64,000 nucleotides of DNA from Dokdonella fugitiva (GCF_004342425.1 NZ_SLWQ01000005.1:62001-126000); one strand, 5' to 3'. Shown: positions 7,657 through 17,387, counted from the stretch's first letter. Notes: generated by a model not told the origin, from the letters alone. Made by a program: numbers and translations.

Positions 7657-8562
7657 ATGACTGCTTCGATCCCGAATCGCGCGAGCAGCGCGATGCTGCA
7701 ACTGTTCATCGCCGAGGTCCTGATCGGCTCGGTCGGCGTGTTCGCCCACGAGGGCGGCCAGGACCCGATCACGACGGTGTTCTTCCGCTGCGTGTTCGGC
7801 AGCGCGTTCCTCCTCGCCTGGGGCATCGCGCGCGGCCAGCTGCGCGGCGTGTTCGGGGACAGCGCGCTGCTGCGCGCCGCGGTGCTGAGCGGCGTGCTGC
7901 TCGTGCTCAACTGGGTCGCGCTGTTCGCCGGCATGGCGCGCTCTTCGATCGGCGTCGCGACGCTCGTCTACCATTTCTTTCCATTCGCGATGATCGTGAT
8001 CGCCGCGGTGTTCTTCGGCGAGCGCGCGCATGCAGCCGACCTCGCCTGGACCGCACTCGCCTTCGTCGGCGTCGCGTGCGCGGCCGATCCGCTCAAGCTG
8101 TTCGCGGGTGCCGGGGCCGATTACGCGCTCGGCATCGCGTTGACCTTCGTCGCGGCGATCCTCTGCGGCGCCTCGCTGCTGCTGTCGCGGCGCATCAGCC
8201 GCGAACGCCCGCTCCTCGTCGTGCTCGTGCAGTGCCTTGCCGGCGTCGCGATGCTCGCGCCATTCGCGGACGTCGGCGCGGTCGCCCACGCGGGCCCGCA
8301 CTGGCTGTGGCTGGCGGGCCTCGGCCTCGTCCACAGTGGCATCTGCTACGTGCTGTTCTACTCGGCCTATCCGCGCCTGCCAGTGACGACGATCGCGGTG
8401 ATGGCCTTCATCTACCCGGTCGTCACCCTGCTGCTCGACTACGTGCTGTACGCCCGCACGCTGCAACCGGTGCAGATCGCCGGCATCGTGCTGATCGTGC
8501 TCGGCACGCTCGGCGTCAACCTCAAATGGCGGCTGCCGCAGCCCGCGTCAGCGCGCACCTGA
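7657..8562 (+). CDS. EamA/DMT-family membrane exporter
   Basis: The 301-residue protein has about ten hydrophobic helices arranged as two EamA repeats of five. It belongs to the drug/metabolite transporter superfamily, whose members often export amino acids or other small metabolites. The ATG at 7657 places the start just before the first helix. It is transcribed divergently from the MocR-type regulator, whose direct-repeat operator lies upstream, so it is probably the regulated target. It overlaps the end of the convergent pseudouridine synthase gene by 15 bp. The substrate is unknown. Confidence 0.88.
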   Translation: MTASIPNRASSAMLQLFIAEVLIGSVGVFAHEGGQDPITTVFFRCVFGSAFLLAWGIARGQLRGVFGDSALLRAAVLSGVLLVLNWVALFAGMARSSIGVATLVYHFFPFAMIVIAAVFFGERAHAADLAWTALAFVGVACAADPLKLFAGAGADYALGIALTFVAAILCGASLLLSRRISRERPLLVVLVQCLAGVAMLAPFADVGAVAHAGPHWLWLAGLGLVHSGICYVLFYSAYPRLPVTTIAVMAFIYPVVTLLLDYVLYARTLQPVQIAGIVLIVLGTLGVNLKWRLPQPASART

Positions 8563-9612
8563 GCGTGGCACGCGCCGCCCCTGCAGCGCGTCGATGACCG
8601 CGGCGAGCTCGGGCGCCAGCGGCGCGCTGAAGCCGTAGCTGCGCTCGCCGATCGCGAACTCGAAGCGCGCCGCATGCAGGAACAGGCGCTTGAGGCCGAA
8701 TTCGCGCATCGCCTTGTTGAACGCGCGGTCGCCATATTTCTCGTCGCCGGCGAGCGGGTGGCCGAGGTGCTGCGCGTGCACGCGGATCTGGTGCGTGCGG
8801 CCGGTCTCGAGCGCGACTTCGACCAGGCTCGCACCGGCATAACGCTCGACCTCGCTGAAGCGCGAGCGCGAGGGCTTGCCTTCCCCGTCGACGCGCACCA
8901 TGCGCTCGCCACCCTGCAGGACCGACTTGCGCAGGGGCGCGTCGACGACGAGGCGCGTCTTCGGCAACGCGCCTTCGACGAGGGCGAGGTAGCGCTTCTC
9001 GACCCGGCCTTCGCGGATCGCCGCCTGCAACGCGGTCAGCGCCGAGCGCTTGCGCGTGAGGACGAGGATGCCGCTGGTATCGCGATCGAGCCGATGGGCG
9101 AGCTCGAGCGTGTCGCGCGGGCGCGCCGCGCGCAGCAGCTCGATCGCGCCGAAACTGACGCCGCTGCCCCCGTGGCTGGCGATCCCGGCCGGCTTGTCGA
9201 TGACGAGGAAATCGCGGTCCTCGTGCACGATCGCCGCCTCGATGCGGTTCAGCTGGCCGCCCGGCGGGGGCCCCGCCTCGCCTTTTTCGGCGAGGCGGAC
9301 CGGCGGGATGCGCACCTGGTCGCCCGCCGCGAGGCGCTGGTCGGGCTTGGCCCGGCCGCCGTTCACGCGCACCTCGCCGGTGCGGCAGATGCGGTAGATC
9401 AGGCTCTTGGGCGCCCCTTTGAGCCGTCCGGCGAGGAAATTGTCGAGCCGCTGGCCGTCGCGGTCGTCGTCGACGACCACGGTCTGCACGCGCGGCGTGG
9501 CCGGCGGAGCGGCGTTCGGCGTCGCGGGGGACGGCCGCGCCGCGCGCTCTGCGGCAGCGCGGCGGCGGCTGGAGTCGGCGTCGCGATTTGTCGCCGAAGT
9601 GCGTGTCTTCAT
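8548..9612 (-). CDS. rluC: RluC-type 23S rRNA pseudouridine synthase
   Basis: The 354-residue protein has a low-complexity Ser/Ala/Arg/Pro N-terminus (about 40 residues), an S4 RNA-binding domain (DGQRLDNFLAGRLKGAPKS) and a RluA-class catalytic domain. The HRLDRDTSG motif supplies the catalytic Asp. GRTHQIRVHAQHLGHPLAGD is the second signature. In this family RluC modifies U955, U2504 and U2580 of 23S rRNA. Divergent placement from rne, as in E. coli and many other gammaproteobacteria, supports RluC over RluD. Confidence 0.92.
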   Translation of the reverse strand: MKTRTSATNRDADSSRRRAAAERAARPSPATPNAAPPATPRVQTVVVDDDRDGQRLDNFLAGRLKGAPKSLIYRICRTGEVRVNGGRAKPDQRLAAGDQVRIPPVRLAEKGEAGPPPGGQLNRIEAAIVHEDRDFLVIDKPAGIASHGGSGVSFGAIELLRAARPRDTLELAHRLDRDTSGILVLTRKRSALTALQAAIREGRVEKRYLALVEGALPKTRLVVDAPLRKSVLQGGERMVRVDGEGKPSRSRFSEVERYAGASLVEVALETGRTHQIRVHAQHLGHPLAGDEKYGDRAFNKAMREFGLKRLFLHAARFEFAIGERSYGFSAPLAPELAAVIDALQGRRVPRSGAR

Positions 9613-9641
9613 TGAAAAAATCTTCCGGAAACTGCTATGCT
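9612..9641 (+). promoter_or_regulatory. Promoter of rne
   Basis: TTGAAA (9612-9617) and TATGCT (9636-9641) are 18 bp apart. TG at 9633-9634 makes an extended -10 element. The -35 box touches the rluC start codon. Transcription should begin near 9649, leaving a leader of about 336 nucleotides before the rne start. Confidence 0.65.
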
Positions 9642-9648
9642 GAACCGG

Positions 9649-9984
9649 CGTGTCGCGCCGTGCCGGGCCCCATCCGCGGGAGTCCGGGACAGCTATGACG
9701 CCCCCGTCCATCGCGTCCCTTTCGCGCCCTGTGCATTCGATCACTCCATCGGAGCGATGCGCAGGGAGGAAGGCCATCGTAATGGCTCGGGTCGCGGATT
9801 GCTCGCCGTCGCAACGAGGGCGAGGGTTCGCGGATGCGCAGCAACCCCATGATGCCGGCGCGCGGAAGCGCCGGTCGGAAATACGAGGCGCACCTGCCGC
9901 CGTCGGCCCGCGAAACGCGGGCATCGCGCAGCGCGACATCGCGCAGCGCCGACGGCAGTCGAGCGCCGACAAGGAAATACGACA
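9649..9984 (+). promoter_or_regulatory. Long structured 5' leader of rne
   Basis: About 336 bases separate the predicted transcript start from the rne ATG and hold no likely gene. The distal part can fold into a large arm closed by CTGCCGCCGTCGG (9894-9906) with CCGACGGCAG (9949-9958), with the perfect hairpin CCCGCG-AAA-CGCGGG (9907-9921) inside it. AAGGAAAT near 9971 is the ribosome binding site. In E. coli the rne leader is about 361 nucleotides and lets RNase E degrade its own mRNA. The length and structure here suggest the same feedback, but no sequence homology was tested. Confidence 0.6.
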
Positions 9985-12900
9985 ATGAAACGCATGTTGA
10001 TCAACGCGACTCAGCGGGAAGAGTTGCGCGTGGCGATCGTGGACGGGCAGAACCTTTACGACCTCGACATCGAGATCCCGTCCAAGGAACAGAAGAAGGC
10101 CAACATCTACAAGGCGCGCATCACCCGCGTCGAACCATCCCTCGAAGCCTGCTTCGTCGACTACGGCGCGGACCGCCACGGTTTCCTGCCGCTCAAGGAA
10201 ATCTCCAGCCAGTACTTCGCGCCGGGGCTCAACCCCAACAAGGCCGGCATCCGCGAACTCCTCAAGGAAGGCCAGGAACTCGTCGTCCAGGTCGAGAAGG
10301 AAGAGCGCGGCAACAAGGGCGCGGCGCTGACCACGTTCATCAGCCTCGCCGGCCGCTACATGGTACTGATGCCGAACAACCCGAAGGCCGGCGGCGTGTC
10401 GCGCCGGATCGAGGGCGAGGACCGCCAGAACATCAAGGAAGCGCTCGACAGCCTGCAGGTCCCCGACGACATGGGCCTGATCGTGCGCACTGCCGGCCTC
10501 GGCCGCGACGCCGAAGAGCTGCAGTGGGACCTCGACTACCTGCTGCAGCTGTGGAAGGCGATCTCGGAGGCGGCGCAGTCGCGCCCCGCGCCGTTCCTGA
10601 TCTACCAGGAATCCAAGCTCATCATCCGCGCCCTGCGCGATTACCTGCGCAACGACATCGGCGAGATCCTCATCGACAACGAGGAACTCTACGCCGACGC
10701 GCGCGAGTTCGTGCAGCAGGTGATGCCGAACAACCTGCGCAAGCTCAAGCTGTACCAGGACACGACGCCGCTGTTCTCGCGCTTCCAGATCGAAACGCAG
10801 ATCGAGAATGCGTTCGAGCGTACCGTGCGCCTGCCCTCCGGCGGTTCGATCGTGATCGACCAGACCGAAGCACTCACCGCGATCGACATCAACTCGGCCA
10901 AGGCGACCAAGGGCGGCGACATCGAGGAAACCGCGTTCAACACCAACTGCGAAGCGGCCGTGGAGATCGCGCGCCAGCTGCGCATCCGCGACGCCGGCGG
11001 CCTCATCGTCATCGACTTCATCGACATGGATTCGCCGCGCCACCAGCGCGACGTCGAGGAGAAGCTCAAGGACGCGCTCAAGCTCGACCGCGCGCGCGTG
11101 CAGGTCGGCCGCATCTCGCGCTTCGGCCTGCTCGAGATGTCGCGCCAGCGCCTGCGCCCGAGCCTCGGCGAGGCGACGCAGATCGTCTGCCCGCGCTGCG
11201 AAGGCCACGGCCGCATCCGCGGCGTCGAATCGCTGTCACTGTCCGCGCTGCGCCTGGTCGAGGAACACGCGATGAAGGAAAGCACGGGCCAGGTGCTCGT
11301 GCAGGCGCCGCCGAGCGTCGCCAACTTCCTGCTCAACGAGAAGCGCAAGCAGCTCAGCGAGATCGAGGCACGCCACGACGTCAATGTGATCGTCGTCGCC
11401 GACGACAAGCTCGAGACGCCACATCTCGAGATCCAGCGCCTGCGCGTCGCCGACATCGGCGAGGACATGAAGCCGAGCTACCAGCGCACCACGCCGGTCG
11501 CGACCACGCCGTTGCCGCAAATGCTGCGCCCGAGCGAAGAGCCCGAGCAGCCGGCCGTCGCCGGCGTCGTGCGCGCGACGCCGGCACCGGAGCGCCCCGA
11601 GCCGGCCGCGCCGGCGCCGGCAGCCGCCGCCGCGACTGCACCGGCGATGCCGAGTGGCGGCCTGCTCGCCCGCTTCATCGGCTGGTTCCGCGGCGGCAGC
11701 AGCGAGCCGAAGGCCGCCGCGGCCGGCAACCCGCGCCCCGCGCAGAACGCTGCGCGACAGCAGCCCGCGCGCGCGCAGCAGCGACCGGCCGGACAGCCGC
11801 AAGGCAACCGGGCGCAGCAGCCACCCGCACAGCGCCAGGGGGGCGCCCAGCCGCAGGGCCAGCAGCGGGATGGCCGCCGCGACGGCGGCCGCCCCGGCAG
11901 CGAACAGCGCGGCCAGAGCCCGAAGCGCGACCAACAGCAACAGCGCGGCAACCGGCGTGACGAGCGCCCGGGCAGCCGCAGTGGCGAACAACCCGTCGTC
12001 GGCGATACGCGCGCCCCGCAGCGCGCCGCGAGCGAAGCGAAGCCCGCGGACGCGCGCCCCGCTCCGCAGCAAGCCGCCGCGCCCAAGCCCGGGGAAGCCG
12101 TGGTCCAGCCGACTCCGGTCGGCGCCGTGGCGCCGGCCGGGAAGGTCGAGCGCGTGGCCACTGGCGCCGCGCCGGGCGAGGCACCGAAAAGCGAAGGCGA
12201 AACGCCGCGCGACGAAATGCGCTCGCGCCGCCGCGGCCGCCGCGGCGGTCGTCGTCGTCGCAAGGAAGGCGCCGGCGATCCGGCGTCGGCCGTGCACGCC
12301 AGCACCGACGTCGACCACGACTTCGACGACGAGGATGGCAGCGACGAGCACGGCAGGCCGACAGGCGCGGCCGCCCCGCCTTCGACGCCTTCCGCGCCGA
12401 AACAGGAGCCGTCTGCGATGACGGCCCCGACGACGCCGGTCGCCAATCCGGTGCCTCCCGCGGTACCGGACCGGACGCCTCGCGTCGAGGCACCCGCGGT
12501 GAGCGTGCCGCCGGCGGAACGCGCGCCCGTGGCGCCTGCAGCAGCTTCGCCGGCACCGTCGACGTCCGCGCCGTCCATCGCCACGCCTGCGACGATAGCA
12601 CCTTCGCCTGCGCCGCCTTCGACGGCGACGCCCGCCCCTGCCGCACCGACGCCCGCGGCACCCTCGACTGCCATGCCGTCGCCTGCCACGCCGTCGGCGC
12701 CTGCGCCGGTCGCAACACCGACGACGTCGGTGCCGGCTGCGCCCGCCGTCGTGCGTGCCGACGTGCCGGTCGCACCGACACCCGCGCCGGCGATGCCGGC
12801 ACACGCTCCGCTGGCACCGAAGCCGGTCGCGCCCGCTGCCGCGCATGGGTTGCACGAACGATCGCTGCAGCGCGAAGTCGCGGCGGCACTTGGAACAGCG

Positions 12901-13278
12901 CACACGCATGGACTCGCGCCGGTCGAAGCCGCGGCGCCGCCGGTGCCGCGTGCGACGCCGAGCGACACGCGCGCGCCCACCGAGCCGCCGAAGCCGTCGT
13001 CGGCGCCCGCGCCTGCGGCGAATGTCCAGGGCCCGTCGACGACCACGCCGCCAGTCACGGCTGCCGCGCGCGCGCCGGCCACGCGCGACGTCGCTGCTGG
13101 CACCGCGCCGGCGGATTCCGCCTCGCCGGCTCCTGCCGCCACGCCGGATCGCGGGCAGACTCTCGACCTGCCGCTGCCGCGCCCGGTGCCGGTCGCCGAG
13201 GAGCGCACGCCGTCGGCCCGGGACGAGTCCGCGCGCAGCGAACCGGCACGCACGAGCGACGACGCGAAGGGCGAATGA
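9985..13278 (+). CDS. rne: Ribonuclease E
   Basis: The 1097-residue endoribonuclease begins [20 protein letters not shown] as in gammaproteobacterial RNase E. It has an S1 domain (about 35-120), a 5' sensor/RNase H-like part, and a DNase I-like catalytic part. The metal-binding Asp residues lie near 301 (TAIDINSAK) and 344 (IVIDFIDMD). The Zn-link CPRCEGHG is near 402-409. From about residue 520 the protein is a disordered, Pro/Ala/Gln/Arg-rich scaffold with a short hydrophobic-basic stretch ([12 protein letters not shown]) that may be the membrane anchor. A basic [12 protein letters not shown] patch probably binds RNA. It processes rRNA and tRNA precursors and initiates mRNA decay. Confidence 0.97.
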   Translation: MKRMLINATQREELRVAIVDGQNLYDLDIEIPSKEQKKANIYKARITRVEPSLEACFVDYGADRHGFLPLKEISSQYFAPGLNPNKAGIRELLKEGQELVVQVEKEERGNKGAALTTFISLAGRYMVLMPNNPKAGGVSRRIEGEDRQNIKEALDSLQVPDDMGLIVRTAGLGRDAEELQWDLDYLLQLWKAISEAAQSRPAPFLIYQESKLIIRALRDYLRNDIGEILIDNEELYADAREFVQQVMPNNLRKLKLYQDTTPLFSRFQIETQIENAFERTVRLPSGGSIVIDQTEALTAIDINSAKATKGGDIEETAFNTNCEAAVEIARQLRIRDAGGLIVIDFIDMDSPRHQRDVEEKLKDALKLDRARVQVGRISRFGLLEMSRQRLRPSLGEATQIVCPRCEGHGRIRGVESLSLSALRLVEEHAMKESTGQVLVQAPPSVANFLLNEKRKQLSEIEARHDVNVIVVADDKLETPHLEIQRLRVADIGEDMKPSYQRTTPVATTPLPQMLRPSEEPEQPAVAGVVRATPAPERPEPAAPAPAAAAATAPAMPSGGLLARFIGWFRGGSSEPKAAAAGNPRPAQNAARQQPARAQQRPAGQPQGNRAQQPPAQRQGGAQPQGQQRDGRRDGGRPGSEQRGQSPKRDQQQQRGNRRDERPGSRSGEQPVVGDTRAPQRAASEAKPADARPAPQQAAAPKPGEAVVQPTPVGAVAPAGKVERVATGAAPGEAPKSEGETPRDEMRSRRRGRRGGRRRRKEGAGDPASAVHASTDVDHDFDDEDGSDEHGRPTGAAAPPSTPSAPKQEPSAMTAPTTPVANPVPPAVPDRTPRVEAPAVSVPPAERAPVAPAAASPAPSTSAPSIATPATIAPSPAPPSTATPAPAAPTPAAPSTAMPSPATPSAPAPVATPTTSVPAAPAVVRADVPVAPTPAPAMPAHAPLAPKPVAPAAAHGLHERSLQREVAAALGTAHTHGLAPVEAAAPPVPRATPSDTRAPTEPPKPSSAPAPAANVQGPSTTTPPVTAAARAPATRDVAAGTAPADSASPAPAATPDRGQTLDLPLPRPVPVAEERTPSARDESARSEPARTSDDAKGE

Positions 13279-13283
13279 TCCGG

Positions 13284-13317
13284 AGCGCACCGCGGGGCCG
13301 TCGCCCCGCGGTGCGCT
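13284..13317. terminator. Perfect 15-bp hairpin between convergent rne and regulator gene
   Basis: The arms AGCGCACCGCGGGGC (13284-13298) and its exact complement (13303-13317) flank a CGTC loop. It lies 5 bp after the rne stop. No T-tract follows on either strand, so it may act as a 3' stabilising structure or a factor-assisted terminator rather than a classical one. Confidence 0.5.
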
Positions 13318-13370
13318 AGATCACTCGAAGCCTGTCGCCTGGCGGGCGGCGCGGGCGCCGCGGTGAAACA

Positions 13371-14024
13371 TCAGTCGCTCAACGCGCGCGTGCGATCGTC
13401 GAGCAGGCCATGCGTGTGGGCGAGATGCGCCAGCGCGACCGGATTGTCGACGCCGAGCTTGTCGAACAGGCGGTACTTGTAGGTCGCCACGGTCTTCGCG
13501 CTGAGCTTGAGCTTGTCGGCGATGAGCTGCATGTCCTGGCCGCGCGCGAGCATCATCGCGACGTCGAGTTCGCGCGCCGACAGCACTTCGAACGGCGACT
13601 CGCCGCCATCGAGAGCGCCGAGCGCAAGCACTTCGGCGATGTCGGGCGAGAGATAACGCCGGCCATCGGCGACCTGGCGCACCGCGCGCACGAGTTCGTC
13701 CGCCGCGCAACCCTTGGTCAGGTAGCCGCTCGCGCCGGCCTCGATGAGGCGGCGCGGGAACGGCGCTTCGCTCACGACGGTGAGGATGACCACGCGCGTC
13801 GAAAGCTTGTGCTTGCGCACGCGATCGGTGAGTTCGATGCCGCTCAGGCGCGGCATGTGGACGTCGACGAGCGCGACGTCCGGCAACTCGCTGCGGATCA
13901 GCGCGAGCCCGTGCTCGCCGTCGGCGGCTTCACCCACGACTTCGATGCCCGCCTGCTGCGCGAGGATCATGCGGAAGCCGGTGCGCACCAGCTCGTGATC
14001 ATCGACCAGAACCACTCGGATCAT
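13371..14024 (-). CDS. NarL/FixJ-family response regulator, UvrY/GacA-like
   Basis: The 217-residue protein has a receiver domain with the acidic pair DD (VLVDDHELVRTGF), phospho-acceptor Asp in VALVDVHMPRLSG and Lys in YLTKG. A C-terminal LuxR-type helix-turn-helix follows (LSARELDVAMMLARG, LSAKTVATYKYRLFDKLGV). The spacing and the ARGQDMQLIADKLKLS segment resemble UvrY/GacA, which with BarA/GacS drives small regulatory RNAs that sequester CsrA/RsmA. The ATG at 14024 is preceded by GGGGG. uvrC, the usual neighbour of uvrY, is not here. The partner kinase is not adjacent. Confidence 0.85.
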   Translation of the reverse strand: MIRVVLVDDHELVRTGFRMILAQQAGIEVVGEAADGEHGLALIRSELPDVALVDVHMPRLSGIELTDRVRKHKLSTRVVILTVVSEAPFPRRLIEAGASGYLTKGCAADELVRAVRQVADGRRYLSPDIAEVLALGALDGGESPFEVLSARELDVAMMLARGQDMQLIADKLKLSAKTVATYKYRLFDKLGVDNPVALAHLAHTHGLLDDRTRALSD

Positions 14025-14475
14025 GCAACCCCCATCGCCTGTCCATGGACGTGGCGCGACGATACCCCAGATGGAATCGCCCGTCCGCATATAATGCGCC
14101 GAATTTCACGACGCGCGCTGTAGTAGATTTGCGACGGTTGCAGCACCGCCCGCGGGAAACGATTACATCGCGATGCGGCGCGCGCCGGCAAACAGGATCA
14201 CCGACGCCTGCGGGTGCCGGTGCGTGGTGACGGCAGCCGACCGGATCGCATCGATGCACCGGCGAAGGGATTGGGAAGCCGCCGCGCATGCCTGGCACAG
14301 GTCCCGCACGGGCGGCCGGAGGCGGCGCGTGCGCACCGGCCGCAGGGCCAGCGATCGCACGCCATGCCGCGACACCCTGCCCTTTTCCACCAGGTCGCCG
14401 GGCCGATGATCCCTTCGCCTGGCACGGCCCCGCCGGACGCTTGACGCGGATTCGGCGCGGGCGACGCACGCCTCG
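14025..14475. other. Gene-poor region upstream of the UvrY-like regulator
   Basis: These 451 bases contain only Arg-rich open frames without recognisable features. A consensus TATAAT stands at 14090-14095 on the plus strand, with no good -35 element at 17 bp (the position reads CCAGAT). It could belong to an unrecognised short transcript reading toward 14163, or be chance. The promoter of the regulator should lie between 14025 and about 14130, but I could not define it. Confidence 0.4.
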
Positions 14476-15480
14476 TCACAATGCGATGTCGGCTTCCTGC
14501 TTGCCTGCGGCAACGACCTCGACTTCGCCCAGCATGTCGCGCAGGTCCGCCTCGATCTCGCCGCAGATCCGCGTGATCGGCACGTCGTTGGAGCCGCCCT
14601 CGAACGGGTTCTCCGTGTTCTCGCCGACACGGTCCAGCGACATGTACATCCACGAGATGAGGACGCTCACCGGCACGCCGAGCCAGATCATGCCCACTTG
14701 CGCCGTGCCGTCGGCGATGCCGAGCCGCGCGAACTCGCCGATGATTCCGAACGGCAGTACGAGGCAGAGGATCCGCACGAACAGCGAATTGATGAATGCG
14801 TGCTGGCGCGGATAGGGAAGGTTCTTGATGCGTTCGACGACGCCCTGCTGCCTCTGCAACTCGCCGATCACGTCCTGCAGGTCCGCGTACGCAGCGGGGT
14901 CCAGCACGCCCTCGCGCAGCAGGCGCCTGGTCTCCCGGCCCTGCAGGTTCAGCGCCTCGAGCGCCCTGGTGCGCGAGCTCAGGATGTCGGCCGCGTCTTC
15001 GGCATCGACGTAACGCGCGATCGCGTCCTGCAACGATTCCTCACGCTCCTGGATGTGGTACCGGCGGCGGTATTCGATGTTGTAGGCCTTGTTCGTCGTC
15101 TCCCACGCCCTCGCGCCGCGCAACTGGTGCCTGAGTGCCGCGAGCCATGCGAAATGCCGGTAGACGAGCGCGCGCGCGCGCACCGGATCGTCGACGAGAT
15201 CCCGGCAAAGCCCGCCCCAGACGCGACTGCTGCTCACGATCGATGACCAGGCCTGTTGCGCCTCCTGCAGGCGGTTGTACGTCTGCAAGGTGCGGAATCC
15301 CGCCGACAGCGCGACGGTCGTGCCGAGCATGAACACGACGCCCCAGGGGACCGTCAGCCAGGTGAATCCCGCGAACTGATGGAGCAGTGCGGGAATGAGG
15401 GCGAGCACGAGCAGCCCGTAGATCGAGCGACGCGTCCACAGGACGAATTCCGCCAGCGTGTAGCCTTGTCCGGTGCGCAT
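14476..15480 (-). CDS. Bestrophin-family membrane protein
   Basis: The 334-residue protein has hydrophobic helices near residues 15-65 and 235-290, and the family signature ENTENPFEGGSNDVPIT near residues 291-307. It matches the bacterial bestrophin/UPF0187 (YneE-like) family. Members are pentameric channels, chloride-conducting in animals and cation-selective in at least one bacterial example. It is last in a four-gene minus-strand group, 21 bp after a cytochrome b gene. The physiological ion and the link to the redox genes are unknown. Confidence 0.85.
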   Translation of the reverse strand: MRTGQGYTLAEFVLWTRRSIYGLLVLALIPALLHQFAGFTWLTVPWGVVFMLGTTVALSAGFRTLQTYNRLQEAQQAWSSIVSSSRVWGGLCRDLVDDPVRARALVYRHFAWLAALRHQLRGARAWETTNKAYNIEYRRRYHIQEREESLQDAIARYVDAEDAADILSSRTRALEALNLQGRETRRLLREGVLDPAAYADLQDVIGELQRQQGVVERIKNLPYPRQHAFINSLFVRILCLVLPFGIIGEFARLGIADGTAQVGMIWLGVPVSVLISWMYMSLDRVGENTENPFEGGSNDVPITRICGEIEADLRDMLGEVEVVAAGKQEADIAL

Positions 15481-15501
15481 GTACTTCTCCTCGCGAGTGG
15501 T

Positions 15502-16800
15502 TCAATCGGTACCGAAGGTCACGCGCGCCGGAACCGGACGGGTTCTTTCGAGCCCGAAGCGCGTGTAGATCCAGGTGAACAGGAAGTAGCCGAAATACAC
15601 GGCCGTCCAGAATCGGCCGAACGCGTTCTCGATCCACGTGACGTCGGCGGCCGCGCCGAACAGGCGCGGAATGAGCGTCGCCGACACGCCGGCTCCGACC
15701 GCACCCAGCAGCACGAACGACATCGCGAACAAGGCGAGCGCAATGCGGTAACCGAGCCCGCGATAGCGGACCGATCGCACGGTCCCGCGATCGAGCCACG
15801 GCAACAGGAACACGGCGAGGATCGCCGAGGACATGACGGCGATGCCGGCGAGCTTGCCCGGGATGACACGCAACATCGCGTAGTACGGTGTGAAGTACCA
15901 GACCGGCTTGATGTGCCCGGGCGTCACGAGCGGATTCGCGGGGCGAAAGTTCTCGGGTTCGAGGAAGGCCCCGCCGAAGGTCGGCGCGAAGAACACCACG
16001 AACGCCGCGAACAGGACGAAGACGGCCGTGCTGAAGAGATCGTCGACGGTGTAGTACGGATGGAACGGGACGCCGTCGACGGGGTTGCCGTCCTCGCCCC
16101 TGGTGTCCGCGATCTCCACGCCGTCCGGATTGCTCGAACCGACTTCGTGCAGCGCGAGTATGTGCACGGTGACGAGCAGCAGCAGCACGAGCGGCAACGC
16201 GATCACGTGCAGGGCGAAGAAGCGGTTGATGGTCGCGTCTCCCGGCAGGTAGTCGCCCATGATCCACCGGGTCAGGTCGTCGCCGACGACCGGTATCGCG
16301 CTGAAGAGGGAAACGATGACCTTCGCGCCCCAGAACGACATCTGTCCCCAGGGCAGCACGTAGCCCATGAATGCCTCCGCCATGAGCACGACGAAGATCA
16401 ACGAGCCGAGCAGCCAGACGAGTTCCCGCGGCCGCTTGTACGAGCCGTACATGAGGCTGCGGAACATGTGGATGTAGACCACCACGAAGAACAGCGATGC
16501 GCCGGTCGAATGCAGGTAGCGGATCAGCCAGCCCCACGGCACTTCGCGCATGATGTATTCCACCGACGCGAAGGCATCGGCGGCGGTCGGCCTGAAGTGC
16601 ATTGCGAGGAAGATGCCGGTCAGCAGCTGGTTGACGAGCACGACCAGCGCGAGCACGCCGAAGTAGTACCAGACGTCGAGGTTCTTCGCCACGTAGTATC
16701 CGCTGGTGTGCGCGGACAGGAACGTCAGCCATGGCAGGCGATCCTCGATCCACGCGAGGAGGCGATTCTTCGGATGGACCCGGACATACGTCAGCGGCAT
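15502..16800 (-). CDS. bc1-type cytochrome b without adjacent Rieske or c1 genes
   Basis: The 432-residue protein has eight hydrophobic helices. Heme ligands are His 97/His 111 and His 198/His 213. The Qo motif region reads HIKPVWYFTPYYAMLR, the PVWY form that I recall in beta/gammaproteobacterial cytochromes b. The full length with the C-terminal subunit IV-like part indicates a complete cytochrome b able to bind two b hemes and quinone. Neither petA nor petC is nearby, so this looks like a stand-alone paralogue. It sits between an OsmC/Ohr gene (22 bp upstream) and a bestrophin gene (21 bp downstream). Its electron partners are unknown. Confidence 0.88.
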   Translation of the reverse strand: MPLTYVRVHPKNRLLAWIEDRLPWLTFLSAHTSGYYVAKNLDVWYYFGVLALVVLVNQLLTGIFLAMHFRPTAADAFASVEYIMREVPWGWLIRYLHSTGASLFFVVVYIHMFRSLMYGSYKRPRELVWLLGSLIFVVLMAEAFMGYVLPWGQMSFWGAKVIVSLFSAIPVVGDDLTRWIMGDYLPGDATINRFFALHVIALPLVLLLLVTVHILALHEVGSSNPDGVEIADTRGEDGNPVDGVPFHPYYTVDDLFSTAVFVLFAAFVVFFAPTFGGAFLEPENFRPANPLVTPGHIKPVWYFTPYYAMLRVIPGKLAGIAVMSSAILAVFLLPWLDRGTVRSVRYRGLGYRIALALFAMSFVLLGAVGAGVSATLIPRLFGAAADVTWIENAFGRFWTAVYFGYFLFTWIYTRFGLERTRPVPARVTFGTD

Positions 16801-16822
16801 GGCGCGTCTCCCGTCCCTGCCC

Positions 16823-17350
16823 TCAGGATTGGCCGTGTTGCTGCGGCGGAGCCGCCTCGTCGATGAGCGTGACCGCATGCCGGATGCCCTGGCGGAACAT
16901 CTTCGCGTACGGACAGATGCGCTCGGTGTGCCGCACGAGCTCGGCGGCGAGCCTGCGATCGACGCCAGGCAGGCTCACGCGAATGTCGGCGGACAACAGG
17001 AACCTTCCATCCACCGGGTCGCGCGCGAAGGTGACCGCGGCTTCGACGCTCGCGTCGCCCAGGGCGACGCCCGAGCGCGCCGCGAGCAGGGTCAACGCTC
17101 CGTGGAAGCATGCGGCATAGCTCGCGGCGAGCAGCTGCTCCGGATTGGTCCCGTCGCCGGGCCCGCCCAGCGCCTCCGGCAGCCGCAGGTGCACGTCGAG
17201 CCGGCCGTCGTCCGAGCGTGCGATACCCGACGCGCGCCCGTGCCGTGCCTCGCCGCCCGTGACGCATACGCGCCCCGTGTAGAGCGGCAGGACATCGTCG
17301 CCGTGGTACTTGTCGAGGAGGCTCGGCGGTGGCGGCTGCAACATGGACAT
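16823..17350 (-). CDS. OsmC/Ohr-family peroxide-detoxifying protein
   Basis: The 175-residue protein has the two active Cys of the Ohr/OsmC fold, Cys 81 in SYAACFHGAL and Cys 146 in ERICPYAK. These reduce organic hydroperoxides, usually with lipoyl or thiol reductants. The VCPY-like context of the second Cys and the central GGPGDGTNPEQLLAASYAACF segment favour the Ohr branch. It is longer than typical Ohr (about 140) because of an N-terminal extension of about 20 residues. It lies in an operon with an NmrA-like oxidoreductase upstream and cytochrome b downstream, which suggests a defence role against lipid or quinone peroxides. Confidence 0.88.
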   Translation of the reverse strand: MSMLQPPPPSLLDKYHGDDVLPLYTGRVCVTGGEARHGRASGIARSDDGRLDVHLRLPEALGGPGDGTNPEQLLAASYAACFHGALTLLAARSGVALGDASVEAAVTFARDPVDGRFLLSADIRVSLPGVDRRLAAELVRHTERICPYAKMFRQGIRHAVTLIDEAAPPQQHGQS

Positions 17351-17387
17351 GGCGGTACCGGGGCTTCGCCGCTACGCGGCAGGTTCG

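Noticed and set aside
11236-13290. Long minus-strand frames opposite the rne tail
   Set aside because: They mirror the low-complexity Pro/Ala tail as Arg/Gly repeats and have no start signals or domains.
13284-13317. Classical rho-independent terminator of rne
   Set aside because: The stem is perfect but no T-tract follows on either strand, so it is listed only as a hairpin with uncertain function.
14163-14630. Possible minus-strand gene upstream of the UvrY-like regulator
   Set aside because: Basic, Ser/Arg-rich composition, overlaps the bestrophin gene end in another frame, and no ribosome site was found.
15502-16800. Loss of the Qo-site Glu (PVWY instead of PEWY) as a defect in cytochrome b
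   Set aside because: As I recall, PVWY is a regular variant in beta- and gammaproteobacterial cytochrome b, so it is not evidence of inactivity.
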